From positions 64,001 to 128,000 of IMG/VR virus record IMGVR_UViG_3300045970_000794: 64,000 nucleotides of DNA, one strand, 5' to 3'. The notes below the pieces were generated by a model. That model was not told the DNA's origin. It made no database searches and saw only the letters and a list, made by a program, of their open reading frames with translations. How positions within the stretch are numbered: the stretch's first letter is position 1; the number at the start of each line of letters is the position of its first letter. Positions 46,404-57,600 of the stretch are shown piece after piece. The translations under genes and the position numbers were made by a program. This DNA comes from a virus.

Positions 46404-47375
46404 TCAATATATTTCTTCACAATCTGGAATGCGCTCAGCATTCTTTAATGTTAATAATACCCCGTTATTACCCAATAATTCATGTATTTTAGCAATATCA
46501 TATTCCTCTGGAATAGTTAATACTGCCCTTACCCTATTGTGTAATTTAAAAATATTATTTAGTTTGAAATATAAACGTTTTATGTTTTTCAGTGCGTCAC
46601 CATCCAATACAATCACAATTAAACCACTTGATTTATTTATGATTTCATCCATTAATAAATAATTAAAATCTAAAAATTTACCTAATAATGGTACTGAATT
46701 AGGTACAACTACATGGTCAAATGGGCCTTCTACTAAATAAATCGTAGCGTCCCAATTCAATTTATATTCATTGAATATGATAGTTGTTTTATCGGTATCT
46801 GGGTTCAGATATTTTGGCTTAATACCATTTTTATAAGCTCTACCAGCAAAGTAATTTACCCTACCATTGGCATCGTATGAAGGAATAATTATTCTACCAA
46901 CATATTTACCACTAGAGCAATATCCTAGATTGAATTTCTCAATGATATCAACCCCAATATTACGTGTTTTTAAATAACTTATAGCTTTTTTATACTCTGG
47001 GTGATTTGATTTGATTAGTAATGATTGGAATTCTTTAGGTAATTCACTAACAATTTCATCACTAGTGGTTTTAAATTCAATATCGAAATTTAATTCTTTA
47101 GCTATTAAAGTAAAATCACCAATATCTTCCTTGGAACCGTGATTCTTTATTAAATGGTAAATGCCACCACTCATGTGGTTTGTTTCATAACAAGACCAAC
47201 ATTTATAAACTCCTTTATAATAATTTATTTCTAAATTTCCTTTACCATCACCGTCAGACAGTCCTTTCTCAGCTGAACATGCGGGGCAGTCAAATGCTAT
47301 TTGGCCTTTCGAATGATTATGTTTTCGAGAGGGTCCTAAGAAATTTGTTAATATATTTATGAGTTCATCATGCAT
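46404..47375 (-). CDS. DnaG-type DNA primase
   Basis: A 323-aa protein. The N-terminal zinc domain (FDCPACSAEKG, YKCWSCYETN) and the catalytic core with toprim motifs (IYLVEGPFDHVVV, IVIVLDGDALKN) are clear. The C-terminal helicase-binding region is absent or reduced, as in T4 gp61-like primases. It makes RNA primers for lagging-strand synthesis. The perfect promoter lies so close to the ATG that the mRNA is nearly leaderless. Confidence 0.9.
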   Translation of the reverse strand: MHDELINILTNFLGPSRKHNHSKGQIAFDCPACSAEKGLSDGDGKGNLEINYYKGVYKCWSCYETNHMSGGIYHLIKNHGSKEDIGDFTLIAKELNFDIEFKTTSDEIVSELPKEFQSLLIKSNHPEYKKAISYLKTRNIGVDIIEKFNLGYCSSGKYVGRIIIPSYDANGRVNYFAGRAYKNGIKPKYLNPDTDKTTIIFNEYKLNWDATIYLVEGPFDHVVVPNSVPLLGKFLDFNYLLMDEIINKSSGLIVIVLDGDALKNIKRLYFKLNNIFKLHNRVRAVLTIPEEYDIAKIHELLGNNGVLLTLKNAERIPDCEEIY

Positions 47376-47379
47376 CTAA

Positions 47380-47410
47380 CAAAGATACAATAAATTATTC
47401 AATTTTGCAA
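47380..47410 (-). promoter_or_regulatory. Bacteroidota-type promoter of the primase operon
   Basis: TTG (47410-47408), 20-bp spacer, TATCTTTG (47387-47380). The predicted start of transcription is at or within a few nt of the primase ATG. Confidence 0.85.
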
Positions 47411-47415
47411 CTAAT

Positions 47416-48063
47416 TTATGACCAAGCCCCAGTTTTTCTCATTTGACCTAGTACCGAAGAAAAAGCATCGCTCATATCAAAGTTTTCTTTCTTTAAAATT
47501 CCATTTTTATCGTATAACCAACTAACTTTTGGTTCTAGATTAGAAACTTTTTTCCAAATAATTTCTTTTTTATCAATATCAAAATCATACGCACCGAAAA
47601 GAACTGGCTTTTTGTTTTTAATCTCCTTTTCACTATATGGTTGCCCTTTTTTATCAAACTTTCTAACAGCGATTAAATCTGGAAATGCATAGGCTCTAGA
47701 ATCATATGAACTAATGAATTCTGGAACAACACCCAATGTTTCATAAATTGCTTTACTAATCATACCATTAAATCTTAGTAATGTTGCAACAGTATTCACA
47801 TTATTTGACCTAAGCAATGGTTCTTCAATTATAACCTTAGTGATATTCATCCCAACGTATTTATTGATGAACTCAGTCTGGAATATTTGCGCTTTCCTAA
47901 ATAATTCCTCCATTTTATTGTCGGTTGTTGGTTTAACTTTCGGACTTACCGCAGTTAATAAATTCAACTTACCATTGGTTCCTAAATCTTCAAATAATGC
48001 ACAACCAATTGTTTTAGTACTAATATCTAATCCAATAATGAATTTACCAGTTTCTTTACTCAT
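47416..48063 (-). CDS. RuvC-like Holliday junction resolvase
   Basis: A 215-aa RNase H-fold protein: FIIGLDISTKTIGCALFE (first Asp), TKVIIEEPLLRS (Glu), and the C-terminal acidic pair FDMSDAFSSVLG. It is larger than bacterial RuvC, with a basic insert (RKFDKKGQPYSEKEIKNKKP). It likely resolves branched DNA before packaging, in line with the neighbouring recombination genes. Confidence 0.85.
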   Translation of the reverse strand: MSKETGKFIIGLDISTKTIGCALFEDLGTNGKLNLLTAVSPKVKPTTDNKMEELFRKAQIFQTEFINKYVGMNITKVIIEEPLLRSNNVNTVATLLRFNGMISKAIYETLGVVPEFISSYDSRAYAFPDLIAVRKFDKKGQPYSEKEIKNKKPVLFGAYDFDIDKKEIIWKKVSNLEPKVSWLYDKNGILKKENFDMSDAFSSVLGQMRKTGAWS

Positions 48064-48138
48064 AATTTTAATGTTTAAAACTTATTATTTTAACCTAATA
48101 TAGTGATTTAACTTAAAACATAAATAGTATAAATGAAA

Positions 48139-48160
48139 AATGACGTATTTCTACGTCATT
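48139..48160 (-). terminator. Intrinsic terminator of the tail gene operon
   Basis: Perfect 9-bp hairpin AATGACGTA/TACGTCATT with 4-nt loop, followed on the minus strand by TTTTTCAT. Confidence 0.82.
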
Positions 48161-48186
48161 CAATCACTAATATTAAATAATATTTA

Positions 48187-49389
48187 CTATATTACAATTT
48201 TAACCGTCAATGCCATGAATGAACTTGATGGTATTTCAATTTGTTGATTTGGTTTAGCAATCGCTATTAAATTATCGGAAACATCATATAAACCAACTTC
48301 ACTAACTCTAGGTGTATCACCAGTCACCCATGTTGGATTACTTGACCTAGCAAATTCACCTCTATCTGAAATACATGTAATGTCTTGGAATATTCTTGTC
48401 ACAACACTATCAAACGTTACAGTTGTTGCACTTGAATTAGTAGTTAAACTAAAATTATTAACAATTGTTGGTTCAGTAATTACAATAATACCTTTATCTA
48501 AATAAACAATACCGCATGCAGTATCAGCAGTTTTACTTAAAGTAAGTATATTTGTGTAATTAAAAGACTCTTTACCATTCACACTAAATGGTTTATAAGT
48601 ATTCCAACCAGTTGACCAGCTTTTTGATGCATTACCATTTGGTTTTCTAATCGAATCCGAGAATAAAAATGCAATGTTATTACCAATAACAGCTGTTTCA
48701 TTTGATGATTCACGATATATCGCATCTAATTGAGCTGGTGAATAAATTCCACCCCTAAATGTTGCATATAGATTAAATGTTGCCGCTGTTGTGGTAATAT
48801 CAACTTTAACTGTTTTACCATCAATCAATTCACCGTATGTTGAACCAGTTAATGCTATCACTAATATCGTATCTTGGCTTATTCCACTAATAGCAGTATT
48901 AGAAAATCCATTACTATTGGTTGTAATTGCTGAGAAGTATGATTTATCTGTTTCACTAATAGGTAAACCAAAACTAAAATATAAATTACCCATCATATCA
49001 GTATAATCAGTCCTATTAACTAAATTATGAGTTAAATTTGACCCAGATATTGTAGAAATACCTAAGCTTTCAGTCATTACTGATACAGTACCAGAATTAG
49101 GAGTAACTAATTTATATGGATTATCTGAATTTAATGCATACTTCAATTTACTTCTTAATGTAATATTACCAAATGTACTAGTTGTCGCACCAGAATCTGG
49201 TCCAATATCACCACCAGTCGCTGGTATATTACCAGTTGTTAGTGGATATTGAGTGTTATAATTGGCATCTGAATCACCAAGAGCAAATTTACTAATAATG
49301 CCAATACTATTAGTTAGAATTGATTGTCTTCCATATGGCGTTAATTTAGCCACTAAGGTTAAGGTGTTAGCTGATGATATATATCCCAT
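48187..49389 (-). CDS. Tail/baseplate structural protein, collar-fibre type
   Basis: A 400-aa protein. The N-terminus (LTLVAKLTPYGRQSILTNSI, KFALGDSDANY) and C-terminus (RVSEVGLYDVSDNLIAIAKP) match the architecture of phage tail-collar-fibre proteins (LTxxGxxxIxxA ... GDG ... REVGLFDxxGxLIAIA). The middle is Ser/Thr/Asn-rich beta. It is paralogous to the next gene at both ends. Probably part of the baseplate or tail-fibre attachment. Confidence 0.75.
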   Translation of the reverse strand: MGYISSANTLTLVAKLTPYGRQSILTNSIGIISKFALGDSDANYNTQYPLTTGNIPATGGDIGPDSGATTSTFGNITLRSKLKYALNSDNPYKLVTPNSGTVSVMTESLGISTISGSNLTHNLVNRTDYTDMMGNLYFSFGLPISETDKSYFSAITTNSNGFSNTAISGISQDTILVIALTGSTYGELIDGKTVKVDITTTAATFNLYATFRGGIYSPAQLDAIYRESSNETAVIGNNIAFLFSDSIRKPNGNASKSWSTGWNTYKPFSVNGKESFNYTNILTLSKTADTACGIVYLDKGIIVITEPTIVNNFSLTTNSSATTVTFDSVVTRIFQDITCISDRGEFARSSNPTWVTGDTPRVSEVGLYDVSDNLIAIAKPNQQIEIPSSSFMALTVKIVI

Positions 49390-49391
49390 AA

Positions 49392-51551
49392 TTAAAAGTC
49401 CATACTAGCCTCAATCATTATTGTTTGTCCCGCAACCAACGCAACTGGTTGACTTAATTTACCAATCATAACTAAATTTTTGTTACTATCATAAATAGCC
49501 AATTCAGATACTCTTAAATTAGGCGGGTTTGTATTAATATCAGTACTTCTAGTACTGTTTGTTGTATCACTAAAATAATTATAATCCAATGTAATTTTAA
49601 ATATTGTTTTATATATTGTAGCACCGATTTGTGTGTTTATATTACCGTAGAAAAATCTTTCATCACCGAATTGTAAATATTCTGGATTTGATTGTGGAGC
49701 CAATGATAAATCGCTTATCATTGAGAATAACGTACCACCACTAGCCACTGTATTTGATAAAATAAATCCATTTGCAGTCGGATTTTGATTATCTAATGCG
49801 AATGCACCACCAGTATAACTAGTAGGATTAATAGTCGCATTTAAAGTTTCTGTTATAGCTGTAGTTGTATAATTAATAGCTGACCAAGCATCTGGGTCTG
49901 GTCTAGTATTATTATCATCAACAATTTGATAAACCAAATTAAATGCATTTGCATAAAATCCTCTACCATCATAACCAGCATCTTCTACTTTTCTCATATA
50001 TGGTAATAAATTGATATCTTCAATCCTAAATTGAATATCTTTTGAAGCATTAGTAGAATTTAGAATTTTAGCATATTTTTGACAAGGTAACGATGTTGTA
50101 AATCCAGTTGTACCAGTATTAGCTAGTTGATATGTGACGTACATTACCTTATTTTGCTCTAAAATACCAGTACCAGTACTAGATGATTGTAGATTTAACG
50201 CTAATGATGGTAATGTCCAGTTTCTATTTGATTTATATGACATTGCTGAAGCTAATTCTTCATCATGTATTGTGATAATTTTTAATTGTGGGTAAACACG
50301 TCCAACCGAAATTGTAGTTCTACCAGTTACATATGTTGGACTCTCAATTAAATCATAATATTCAATATTCGATGTCCCTACATATTGTGAGCTACCACTA
50401 GTTGTAAATTCCATACCCATAGTTAATCCACTATTACCAGTACCACTATTATTATCTCTTCTATGATACATAATATCTGGGATAGTAACAGTTAATCGCT
50501 TATCATTTGCAATATCAATATGGAAAAATTCACCATAGAAATTAGAAATTGTGTAATTTGTGTAATGTAGTACTGATAAAACTTTTTGACCATTATCTAA
50601 ACCACTCAACCCTTGACATACAGATGTTACGGCCGTTGATGATATTCCAGTACCTTCTAAATCAAATCCAAAATATGGATTCATTTGACCTAAATATGTA
50701 TAAGAACCAAATCTTTGATATCCTTCATAAGTAGATGATGTTCCAGTAATACCAGCTGGAGTTTCAGCATAAATATTATTCATATTCCAAACAGGTACGT
50801 CTTCAATTGAGACATCACAACTAGAATCGAATGCTAATGTACCAGTATCCCAATAATATGTTTGACTTGGCATTCCGAATGCATCTTTTACTTCACCTTG
50901 TGGGTAAATAATATATTGGATATCAACAGCTGTTGCGGCACTAAGATTAGGTAATGCTCTATCGACAACTATTTCAGTTGTAGAGGCGGTTGACTGTATT
51001 TTATAGAATAAATGAGGTGTAGCTTCATTATTTGTGTTTAATGTCAAAGCACCTTTAGTTTGAGTTGTTAACTTTAATAATAAAATATCACCAATGGTTA
51101 ACGATGCGGCACTTAATGCTAATGTAGTCCCACCAGTTAATTTATCAGTGCTTATTATACCAGTGTCAACAACATATGATGAACCAGTTAATGTTTGAAT
51201 ATTAGCAGTAGTACCACTAAAAAATCCTCGTTCAGTTGCCGCATTATTAACAATAACTTTAACTGTTTTAATAACAGCTGGTGTGATGTCATTAAAATAA
51301 CTATTTGAGCTATTAACTAGATAAGACTTTAATTCTGGTTGCCTATCTTTTGGTCTTAAAATCTCACTAGTTACACTTAATGCAATAACTAATGGATTAG
51401 CTTCAACGATAGCCTCTCTATCATAATTAATCTCAGAATCACCAGCAGCCCAAAATGAAAAATTTAATTGACCTTTAGCCAATTGCATCCTACCAACATC
51501 TGTTAATTTTAATGAAACAAAAGGGTCTACACATTTAATAATATATGACAT
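49392..51551 (-). CDS. Tail/baseplate structural protein, paralogue of neighbour
   Basis: A 719-aa beta-rich protein. The ends match the 400-aa neighbour: LTDVGRMQLAKGQLNFSFWA AGDSEINYD at the start and RVSELAIYDSNKNLVMIGKL at the end. The central region is longer and Ser/Thr/Gly/Tyr-rich. The pair likely arose by duplication and may form one complex. No enzymatic motif seen. Confidence 0.75.
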   Translation of the reverse strand: MSYIIKCVDPFVSLKLTDVGRMQLAKGQLNFSFWAAGDSEINYDREAIVEANPLVIALSVTSEILRPKDRQPELKSYLVNSSNSYFNDITPAVIKTVKVIVNNAATERGFFSGTTANIQTLTGSSYVVDTGIISTDKLTGGTTLALSAASLTIGDILLLKLTTQTKGALTLNTNNEATPHLFYKIQSTASTTEIVVDRALPNLSAATAVDIQYIIYPQGEVKDAFGMPSQTYYWDTGTLAFDSSCDVSIEDVPVWNMNNIYAETPAGITGTSSTYEGYQRFGSYTYLGQMNPYFGFDLEGTGISSTAVTSVCQGLSGLDNGQKVLSVLHYTNYTISNFYGEFFHIDIANDKRLTVTIPDIMYHRRDNNSGTGNSGLTMGMEFTTSGSSQYVGTSNIEYYDLIESPTYVTGRTTISVGRVYPQLKIITIHDEELASAMSYKSNRNWTLPSLALNLQSSSTGTGILEQNKVMYVTYQLANTGTTGFTTSLPCQKYAKILNSTNASKDIQFRIEDINLLPYMRKVEDAGYDGRGFYANAFNLVYQIVDDNNTRPDPDAWSAINYTTTAITETLNATINPTSYTGGAFALDNQNPTANGFILSNTVASGGTLFSMISDLSLAPQSNPEYLQFGDERFFYGNINTQIGATIYKTIFKITLDYNYFSDTTNSTRSTDINTNPPNLRVSELAIYDSNKNLVMIGKLSQPVALVAGQTIMIEASMDF

Positions 51552-51563
51552 ATTTTTATATTT

Positions 51564-52436
51564 TTATATTTTTATTAGTTTATTATAAATACTTTCTTTA
51601 TGTGAAATTCGTAATAATTTTATTTTATTATTAAAACAATAATCTGTTTTAATTTTATCTTTGTTTTGTTGGTCAATTAACCCATTAACCCCACCCCACC
51701 TATCTATTATTTCAAAATGTTGTCTACCATCATATTCAATACATGTATTATATTCTGGAAGATAAAAATCAAATGGTAATGGCTTAATATCTTTACAATC
51801 ATCAAATTTATGTTGTGGAATGAACTTGATATTATTTTTAGTTAAATAATCTCTAATAATTTTTTCACCTTTAGATTCTTTACATTTAGGACACCCACAT
51901 CCTTTTAAATGACTATTGGGTGTCTGTTCAAATTCACCATGAATTGAGCAAATTATTTTTATTTGTTTAAAAACACTAATATAATTAACTAATGAATAAT
52001 CATATTTTTCACCATGAATAGTTTTAGCTTTTTCAATAAATTCATCAGTCGTTTTATATTTACCAACGCATTTAGGGCACCCACATCCTTTTAAATGACT
52101 ATTGGGTATTTGTTCAAATTCACCATGAATTGGGCAAATTATTTTTATTTTAATTTTATTATTTTTATAATTAACTAATGAATAATCATATTTTTCACCA
52201 TGAATAGTTTTAGCTTTTTCAATAAATTCATCGGTTGCAACATAATTACGACTACATTTATAACAATTAATACCTTTCAAATGACTATTTGGTATTTGTT
52301 CAAATTCACCATGAATTGGGCAAATTATTTTTATTTTAATTTTAGAACCGACATAATTGACTAATGAATAATCATATTTTTCACCATGAATAGTTTTAGC
52401 TTTTTCAATAAATTCACCAATAGTTTGTTTTTCCAT
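51564..52436 (-). CDS. Homing-type endonuclease with three tandem DUF723-like repeats
   Basis: A 290-aa protein. Three near-identical repeats of about 55 residues (EFIEKAKTIHGEKYDYSLVN Y, IKIICPIHGEFEQIPNSHLK G, CxKC) precede a PD-(D/E)XK/VSR-like nuclease domain (PFDFYLPEYNTCIEYDGRQH FE, then DKIKTDYCFNNKIKLLRISH). Such proteins are free-standing nucleases in large phages. It sits between two tail genes. The repeats are also nearly identical as DNA, implying recent amplification. Confidence 0.83.
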   Translation of the reverse strand: MEKQTIGEFIEKAKTIHGEKYDYSLVNYVGSKIKIKIICPIHGEFEQIPNSHLKGINCYKCSRNYVATDEFIEKAKTIHGEKYDYSLVNYKNNKIKIKIICPIHGEFEQIPNSHLKGCGCPKCVGKYKTTDEFIEKAKTIHGEKYDYSLVNYISVFKQIKIICSIHGEFEQTPNSHLKGCGCPKCKESKGEKIIRDYLTKNNIKFIPQHKFDDCKDIKPLPFDFYLPEYNTCIEYDGRQHFEIIDRWGGVNGLIDQQNKDKIKTDYCFNNKIKLLRISHKESIYNKLIKI

Positions 52437-52490
52437 ATCAATAAATATCTACAATTTAGATAAAAGTTAAATTATCTCCACATTTTTCAT

Positions 52491-54338
52491 TTAATATGAA
52501 TTTATTGCATTACTCATAATTGTTATTGGAATAATTTCACTATAAGCTTCACTAGCGATAATATCACCAGTTAAATTTTCATAATTTTTAACATTTTTAA
52601 CTCTATAATATAAATCAGTACCAGCAACACCACTAATTGATATAGTACTACTATAAACTGATACACCAGCAATATATTCTGTTGTTGATGACGCTACTAG
52701 TGTTGTAAAAGTATTTCCAGTACTCACTTCTAATGTAAATTCACCATTAGCTAATTGTGGCTTTATCGCTACTTCCCAAGTTACTGTTAAGTTATTACTA
52801 TAAAGATTGTCAACAACATTTGTTTTTGGTAAATAATATAAATTAATTACATCAGTAACAATTATAGTTCCTTCAAGAATAAATCTTTTAGGGTTACTAA
52901 TTGATTGGTAATAATCAATATTTGGAGCTAAAATAACTCCATTTAATGTTATTATCACTTGATTATTAGTTCGTGGGGTTAATGATGTGTAAACTTCATT
53001 TTTACCAGTGGTTGTATTATAATAAACACTATTAGTTCCTTCACTACCAGTAGCACCGCTAGCAATTGGATTACGAATAATTATCAAATCATTATGTGTT
53101 GGTGCTGTTATATCACCAATTGAACCGATAATTGTAACAACATCAGTTTTTTTAACAGCATATGAGAACGTAATTGTATTACTACTAATTGAATAATCAA
53201 AATTTTTGGCTAAAACCAATCCATTCAATGCTATTATTGGTGAATCAATAAAATTAATATTATACGATAAATTGGTTTGGTCATCATATGATGGAAATAG
53301 TGTTATACCGTATAATCTACTACCAGCATTGTCAATTAAAGTACCTAAAAATGTTGGTGTCATTGCCGATGTTAAACCGATGAAATAATAATCTAATTCT
53401 TCATTATACAATGAATATAAGTTACCGTTAGAATATTGTGATGTATCGTATCTTTCACCCAATCTACCTAATATATCAGTACAATAATTACATATAAAAT
53501 TACCTTTTATTAAATAATCACCATCTAAATTTAATGTGGTTGATGATATCGTCATTGTAATGGAACTAGTTACACTAACGGCTGAATATGCATAGTCATC
53601 GCTAATATAAATCGCTGGTTTTTCGAATCCATTCAATTTAGGGTTATATTTGAAAATACTATATTTGAAAATCGTATCACTACTAGATTGAACATCGAAA
53701 GAATCCATATTACCTGTGAAAACTATTGATAAATCAACTGATGATTTTGTCGTTCCGAAAAAATAAACACCAGAGCTACCACTAGTCATATATGGGTAGT
53801 TTAATGAACATGCCGTTGTGCAAACACCACAAGTACCTGTAGTACAACCAGAATCATAATTAGCATCAACACATAATTCAAAATCAATAGAATTAATACC
53901 ATATGGTTTTGGTAAACTAATAATAGATGTGCCACTCAATGAATATGGGTACCCTAAACTAACCAATGATGATAATACCGATGTATTATAATTACTTTGT
54001 GTAAATGTATTAGCTGAAGATATACTAGTTAATATTTCACCACTATAAGCTAAATCATTGTTAGAATAAACTAAATTATTCCAAGTTAATCCACAAAAAC
54101 ATGTTGATAATGAATAAGCACTAAAACAAGTTGCTGATAATGTTGATTCCATAGCGGTATAACTAGTACCACTTAAATTACATGTTTCAATTGAAAATGG
54201 AATTTTAGTTGCACCAGAAATGTAGAATTCTGGAGCTGTGTAAATGCAAAAATCAGAGCTAGTATTAACATTATTTATAGCTTTGTTTCTAACATTACTT
54301 GATTGTGTTTCAGTATATATTGGTAATTGCTTTCTCAT
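52491..54338 (-). CDS. Cys-containing tail structural protein
   Basis: A 615-aa beta-rich protein beginning MRKQLPIYTETQSSNVRNKA. It has a cysteine cluster near residues 165-180 (SGCTTGTCGVCTTACSL) and a CNYC later. Repeated beta units (VIITLNGVILAPNIDYYQSI; PIIALNGLVLAKNFDYSISS) resemble the short LNG-x-DY modules of phage tail proteins. The C-terminus has a fibronectin-like stretch (LTVTWEVAIKPQLANGEFTL). Likely tail fibre or baseplate component. Confidence 0.72.
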   Translation of the reverse strand: MRKQLPIYTETQSSNVRNKAINNVNTSSDFCIYTAPEFYISGATKIPFSIETCNLSGTSYTAMESTLSATCFSAYSLSTCFCGLTWNNLVYSNNDLAYSGEILTSISSANTFTQSNYNTSVLSSLVSLGYPYSLSGTSIISLPKPYGINSIDFELCVDANYDSGCTTGTCGVCTTACSLNYPYMTSGSSGVYFFGTTKSSVDLSIVFTGNMDSFDVQSSSDTIFKYSIFKYNPKLNGFEKPAIYISDDYAYSAVSVTSSITMTISSTTLNLDGDYLIKGNFICNYCTDILGRLGERYDTSQYSNGNLYSLYNEELDYYFIGLTSAMTPTFLGTLIDNAGSRLYGITLFPSYDDQTNLSYNINFIDSPIIALNGLVLAKNFDYSISSNTITFSYAVKKTDVVTIIGSIGDITAPTHNDLIIIRNPIASGATGSEGTNSVYYNTTTGKNEVYTSLTPRTNNQVIITLNGVILAPNIDYYQSISNPKRFILEGTIIVTDVINLYYLPKTNVVDNLYSNNLTVTWEVAIKPQLANGEFTLEVSTGNTFTTLVASSTTEYIAGVSVYSSTISISGVAGTDLYYRVKNVKNYENLTGDIIASEAYSEIIPITIMSNAINSY

Positions 54339-54344
54339 TATCTA

Positions 54345-54629
54345 TTATGCATATGAAATTGTTAATTCTGTATATTTTGATTTTGCATTATAACCATTTA
54401 ATGATAATACTGGGTGATTACCATCATCTGGGATTCTATAAGCATCTAAACCATCAATAAATAACTCAGTTACAGATTTTGCAAATAGAAAATTTTGAAG
54501 TATAGCTTTTAACCCTTGAACTTCGATATAATCTTCTAAGTCCAACTCAGATAAAATTCCCATAATTTTAATCGTACCTTGGTAGTCATAAATTACTTCA
54601 CCTTGTATTTCTTTAATTAATATTGGCAT
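54345..54629 (-). CDS. Small structural-region hypothetical protein
   Basis: A 94-aa protein beginning MPILIKEIQGEVIYDYQGTI, beta/alpha, with no signal. It lies between two very large tail proteins and ends 7 nt before one of them. It may be a small adaptor or chaperone for their assembly. No family recognised. Confidence 0.68.
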   Translation of the reverse strand: MPILIKEIQGEVIYDYQGTIKIMGILSELDLEDYIEVQGLKAILQNFLFAKSVTELFIDGLDAYRIPDDGNHPVLSLNGYNAKSKYTELTISYA

Positions 54630-54679
54630 ACCTATAAATAGTTTATTATTTAAAATTTATTTTATTCTTGTACCAGTTG

Positions 54680-57600
54680 CTATGACACCAATTGAATTGG
54701 TTTAGTTTTGACTGGTAATGCATTGCTTGGTATTGTTTCACTAACGATAATCATATCCTTATTAACTACAGAATCAGATGGATTTACACCAGATTTCATA
54801 ATTGTAACAGTACCATAAAATTCGGACCCATCATCAACTTGTTTAATATAAACACCACTACAGGTATCAGCTTGTACTTCAGTTACAATACAATTAGCTG
54901 TAAAACTTTGTACTTCACCATATTCAACATCAACATTATAATCATATGACATTCGTTCAGAACAATTAGTACAATTAGATGATGCTGTTATAATTATTTC
55001 ATCAAGTAATGCATTTACTTCATTATAAGCTGAGATATATTCATTTAATAAGTCGGTAACATCCTCATAATTTAAATAAGCATTTATTAATAATGTTATA
55101 TAATCACTAAAATTAGTATTAGCAATCACAGCAAGGGGTCTCAATTTACGTACTTTCACAGTACAATCACGTGATAATGTTCTTAACGTTACATTATACC
55201 AAGTATTAATCAAACATGATAAATAAGTATTTCTAACATTCATATAATAAGCAAAAAAATCATTAATATCATCACAGGATGTATAACCATTTGTCATAAT
55301 ATCAACGAATGTTTCATGTGCTAATGTAAAACTAGCTAAATATCTATCACAATCAGTTGGTCCTTCTGGTAAACAATAAAATAATGTACTTCGTTTGTAT
55401 TTAAACTTTGGTTGGTCAAACATAGTATTTCTATAAACATATGTTGAACCCCATATTGTTGTTGCTGGAACGACTTGTTCAATAATATCAACCCAATATG
55501 TACCAATTAAATCTACAAATCTAGTTAACATACAATAATTGTATGACCTACTATCCGCTGTACATCCAACTGATGATGGATTATTGTAACTATCGTAAAT
55601 ATACCTTAATGTTGGATATGCACTTAATACTTTTCTACTCTTAACATCAATCAATTCAGTTTGTATTACCGAAATAAATTCTTGCGTATTAGTAATACTA
55701 GACATATCAGTATCTAATAAATCGCCAATCGTTGAATGTGTACACCCACTAGGTTCATATGTGTAAATTAATTTACTTAAATTAATGCAACTTAATATTC
55801 CATCCTCATATGGTGTATTGGTTAATCTAAAATATAAATAATCGTAATTAGTATCACCAGTTAAACTAGATAATAGTACTGTATAACTAGTAAGTCCAGT
55901 CGTATTAGTGTTAACAATCAACACTGGTGTTGATGCAGTACCAATTTGAACATTAAGTTCTGTTTGTGAATCACCAGACCAAGTTCCTAAATTAAAACTA
56001 AGTAAATAATCACTACCAGCAGTTATTCCAGTTATTTGTTGATACATGTATTCACTATTACCAGATGATGTCATGTGAACCGTATTAGTTGGGGCCCACC
56101 AAAAATCTGGTTGTGAACCTAAATTATAAAATGAGCTTGTCCATCCACTTAATTCTAGTGTTATCGCATCATATTCAAAAAAATCATAATTATTTACTAC
56201 TTGAGCAATAATTGTATGTGTTAATGATTCTGGTGTGTAATTACTACAAATTTGATTTGATAAAATACAATCATTATTTTGTAAAAAATCAAATACATTA
56301 CATTCAATTGCTGATGCCGAATCTAAATTAATATCAACTTCTTTTGTATTAACAATTAATTTAGAGTGATTAGTACTATAATTAGTATCTCTTAAAGTTA
56401 GATTATACTCTCTAATATGTGGTGATGCATCATACACCCAAGATTTTTTATTATCGATTTCACGATTTAATTCAAAACCTGGTGATGTATTAACAACAAT
56501 ATCAGCTTTTTCAACCTTAGTACAGACTTTATTTATTTTAATATTATCTAATAACAAAGAAAAATCGCATGTACATCCATTAATTTGGATTCCTAGTTTA
56601 ATTCTTTGGTTTTCAATTAAACTTAATATATCTGGTTGGCTTATTACGTATGAATAATGAACCCAACTAGAATTAAATGTATCACCACTAATAATCCCGC
56701 AGTTTTCACCTAAACCGTCCATTACACAATTAATTGTTGAAGTGCAATCACCAGTAAATAAAAATCCAGTATTTGTATTATTAGTAAAATAAGTAACAAA
56801 ATCAGGTGTTATCTCAAAAAATCTTTTAGAATAAACAGTTTCTAACCTTGTCGGATTTTGATAATATATCGGCGGTGTACTAGTTACCCCAGTAATAACT
56901 TCAAGAGTCGTATCTAATGTAATATTATTTAATACTGATATAACATCACAACCATATACGGTTGTTAGTGGTATACATGTAGTCAAAGTATTAATTAAAT
57001 TAGTTAAACTAGTGTTAACTAAAGCTATTTGTGCTTGATATGTATAAACATCAATTTTAACATTAGGGTTTGGTGGTGATATTAAATTAATCATTTCAAT
57101 TAATACATTTACATCAGCAATTGCTATATTTAATGCACCTTGAATTAATTTAATACATTCATCACTAAGACCAGTGGTTGAATAGGTAGAATTAAATGAG
57201 TTTAACCATGAATTCCAACAATTGATGAATGCTGTGTAATTATTTGAATAACCAGTGTATACATTATCCAAATTTTGACTTAAATTAGTCGCTTTACCTG
57301 TTTGTGTAGTGCCGCTATCATAAATATTACTCAATTCAGCATACATCTCGAGATATTGACCTTGTGAGATGGCCAATGCACTTAATAGTGTTCTGCAATT
57401 CATTAACTCTGATGCTAAAATGTTTGATGATGTTTCTGTTTTAGCACATTCCATTAATGTATCACAATCAAATAGGATAATATAATCAAAACTAACTTCT
57501 AAATAACATGTTTCATTTGAATCAACATCAAATAAAGCACCATCATTCTCTTCTGGTGATAAAATTAATTTATATTGTCCGTTTAAATCACATGCTGAAC

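Noticed and set aside
51890-52430. Direct repeats as a CRISPR array
   Set aside because: The repeats are long, in frame, coding, and lack short uniform spacers; they are protein domain duplications.
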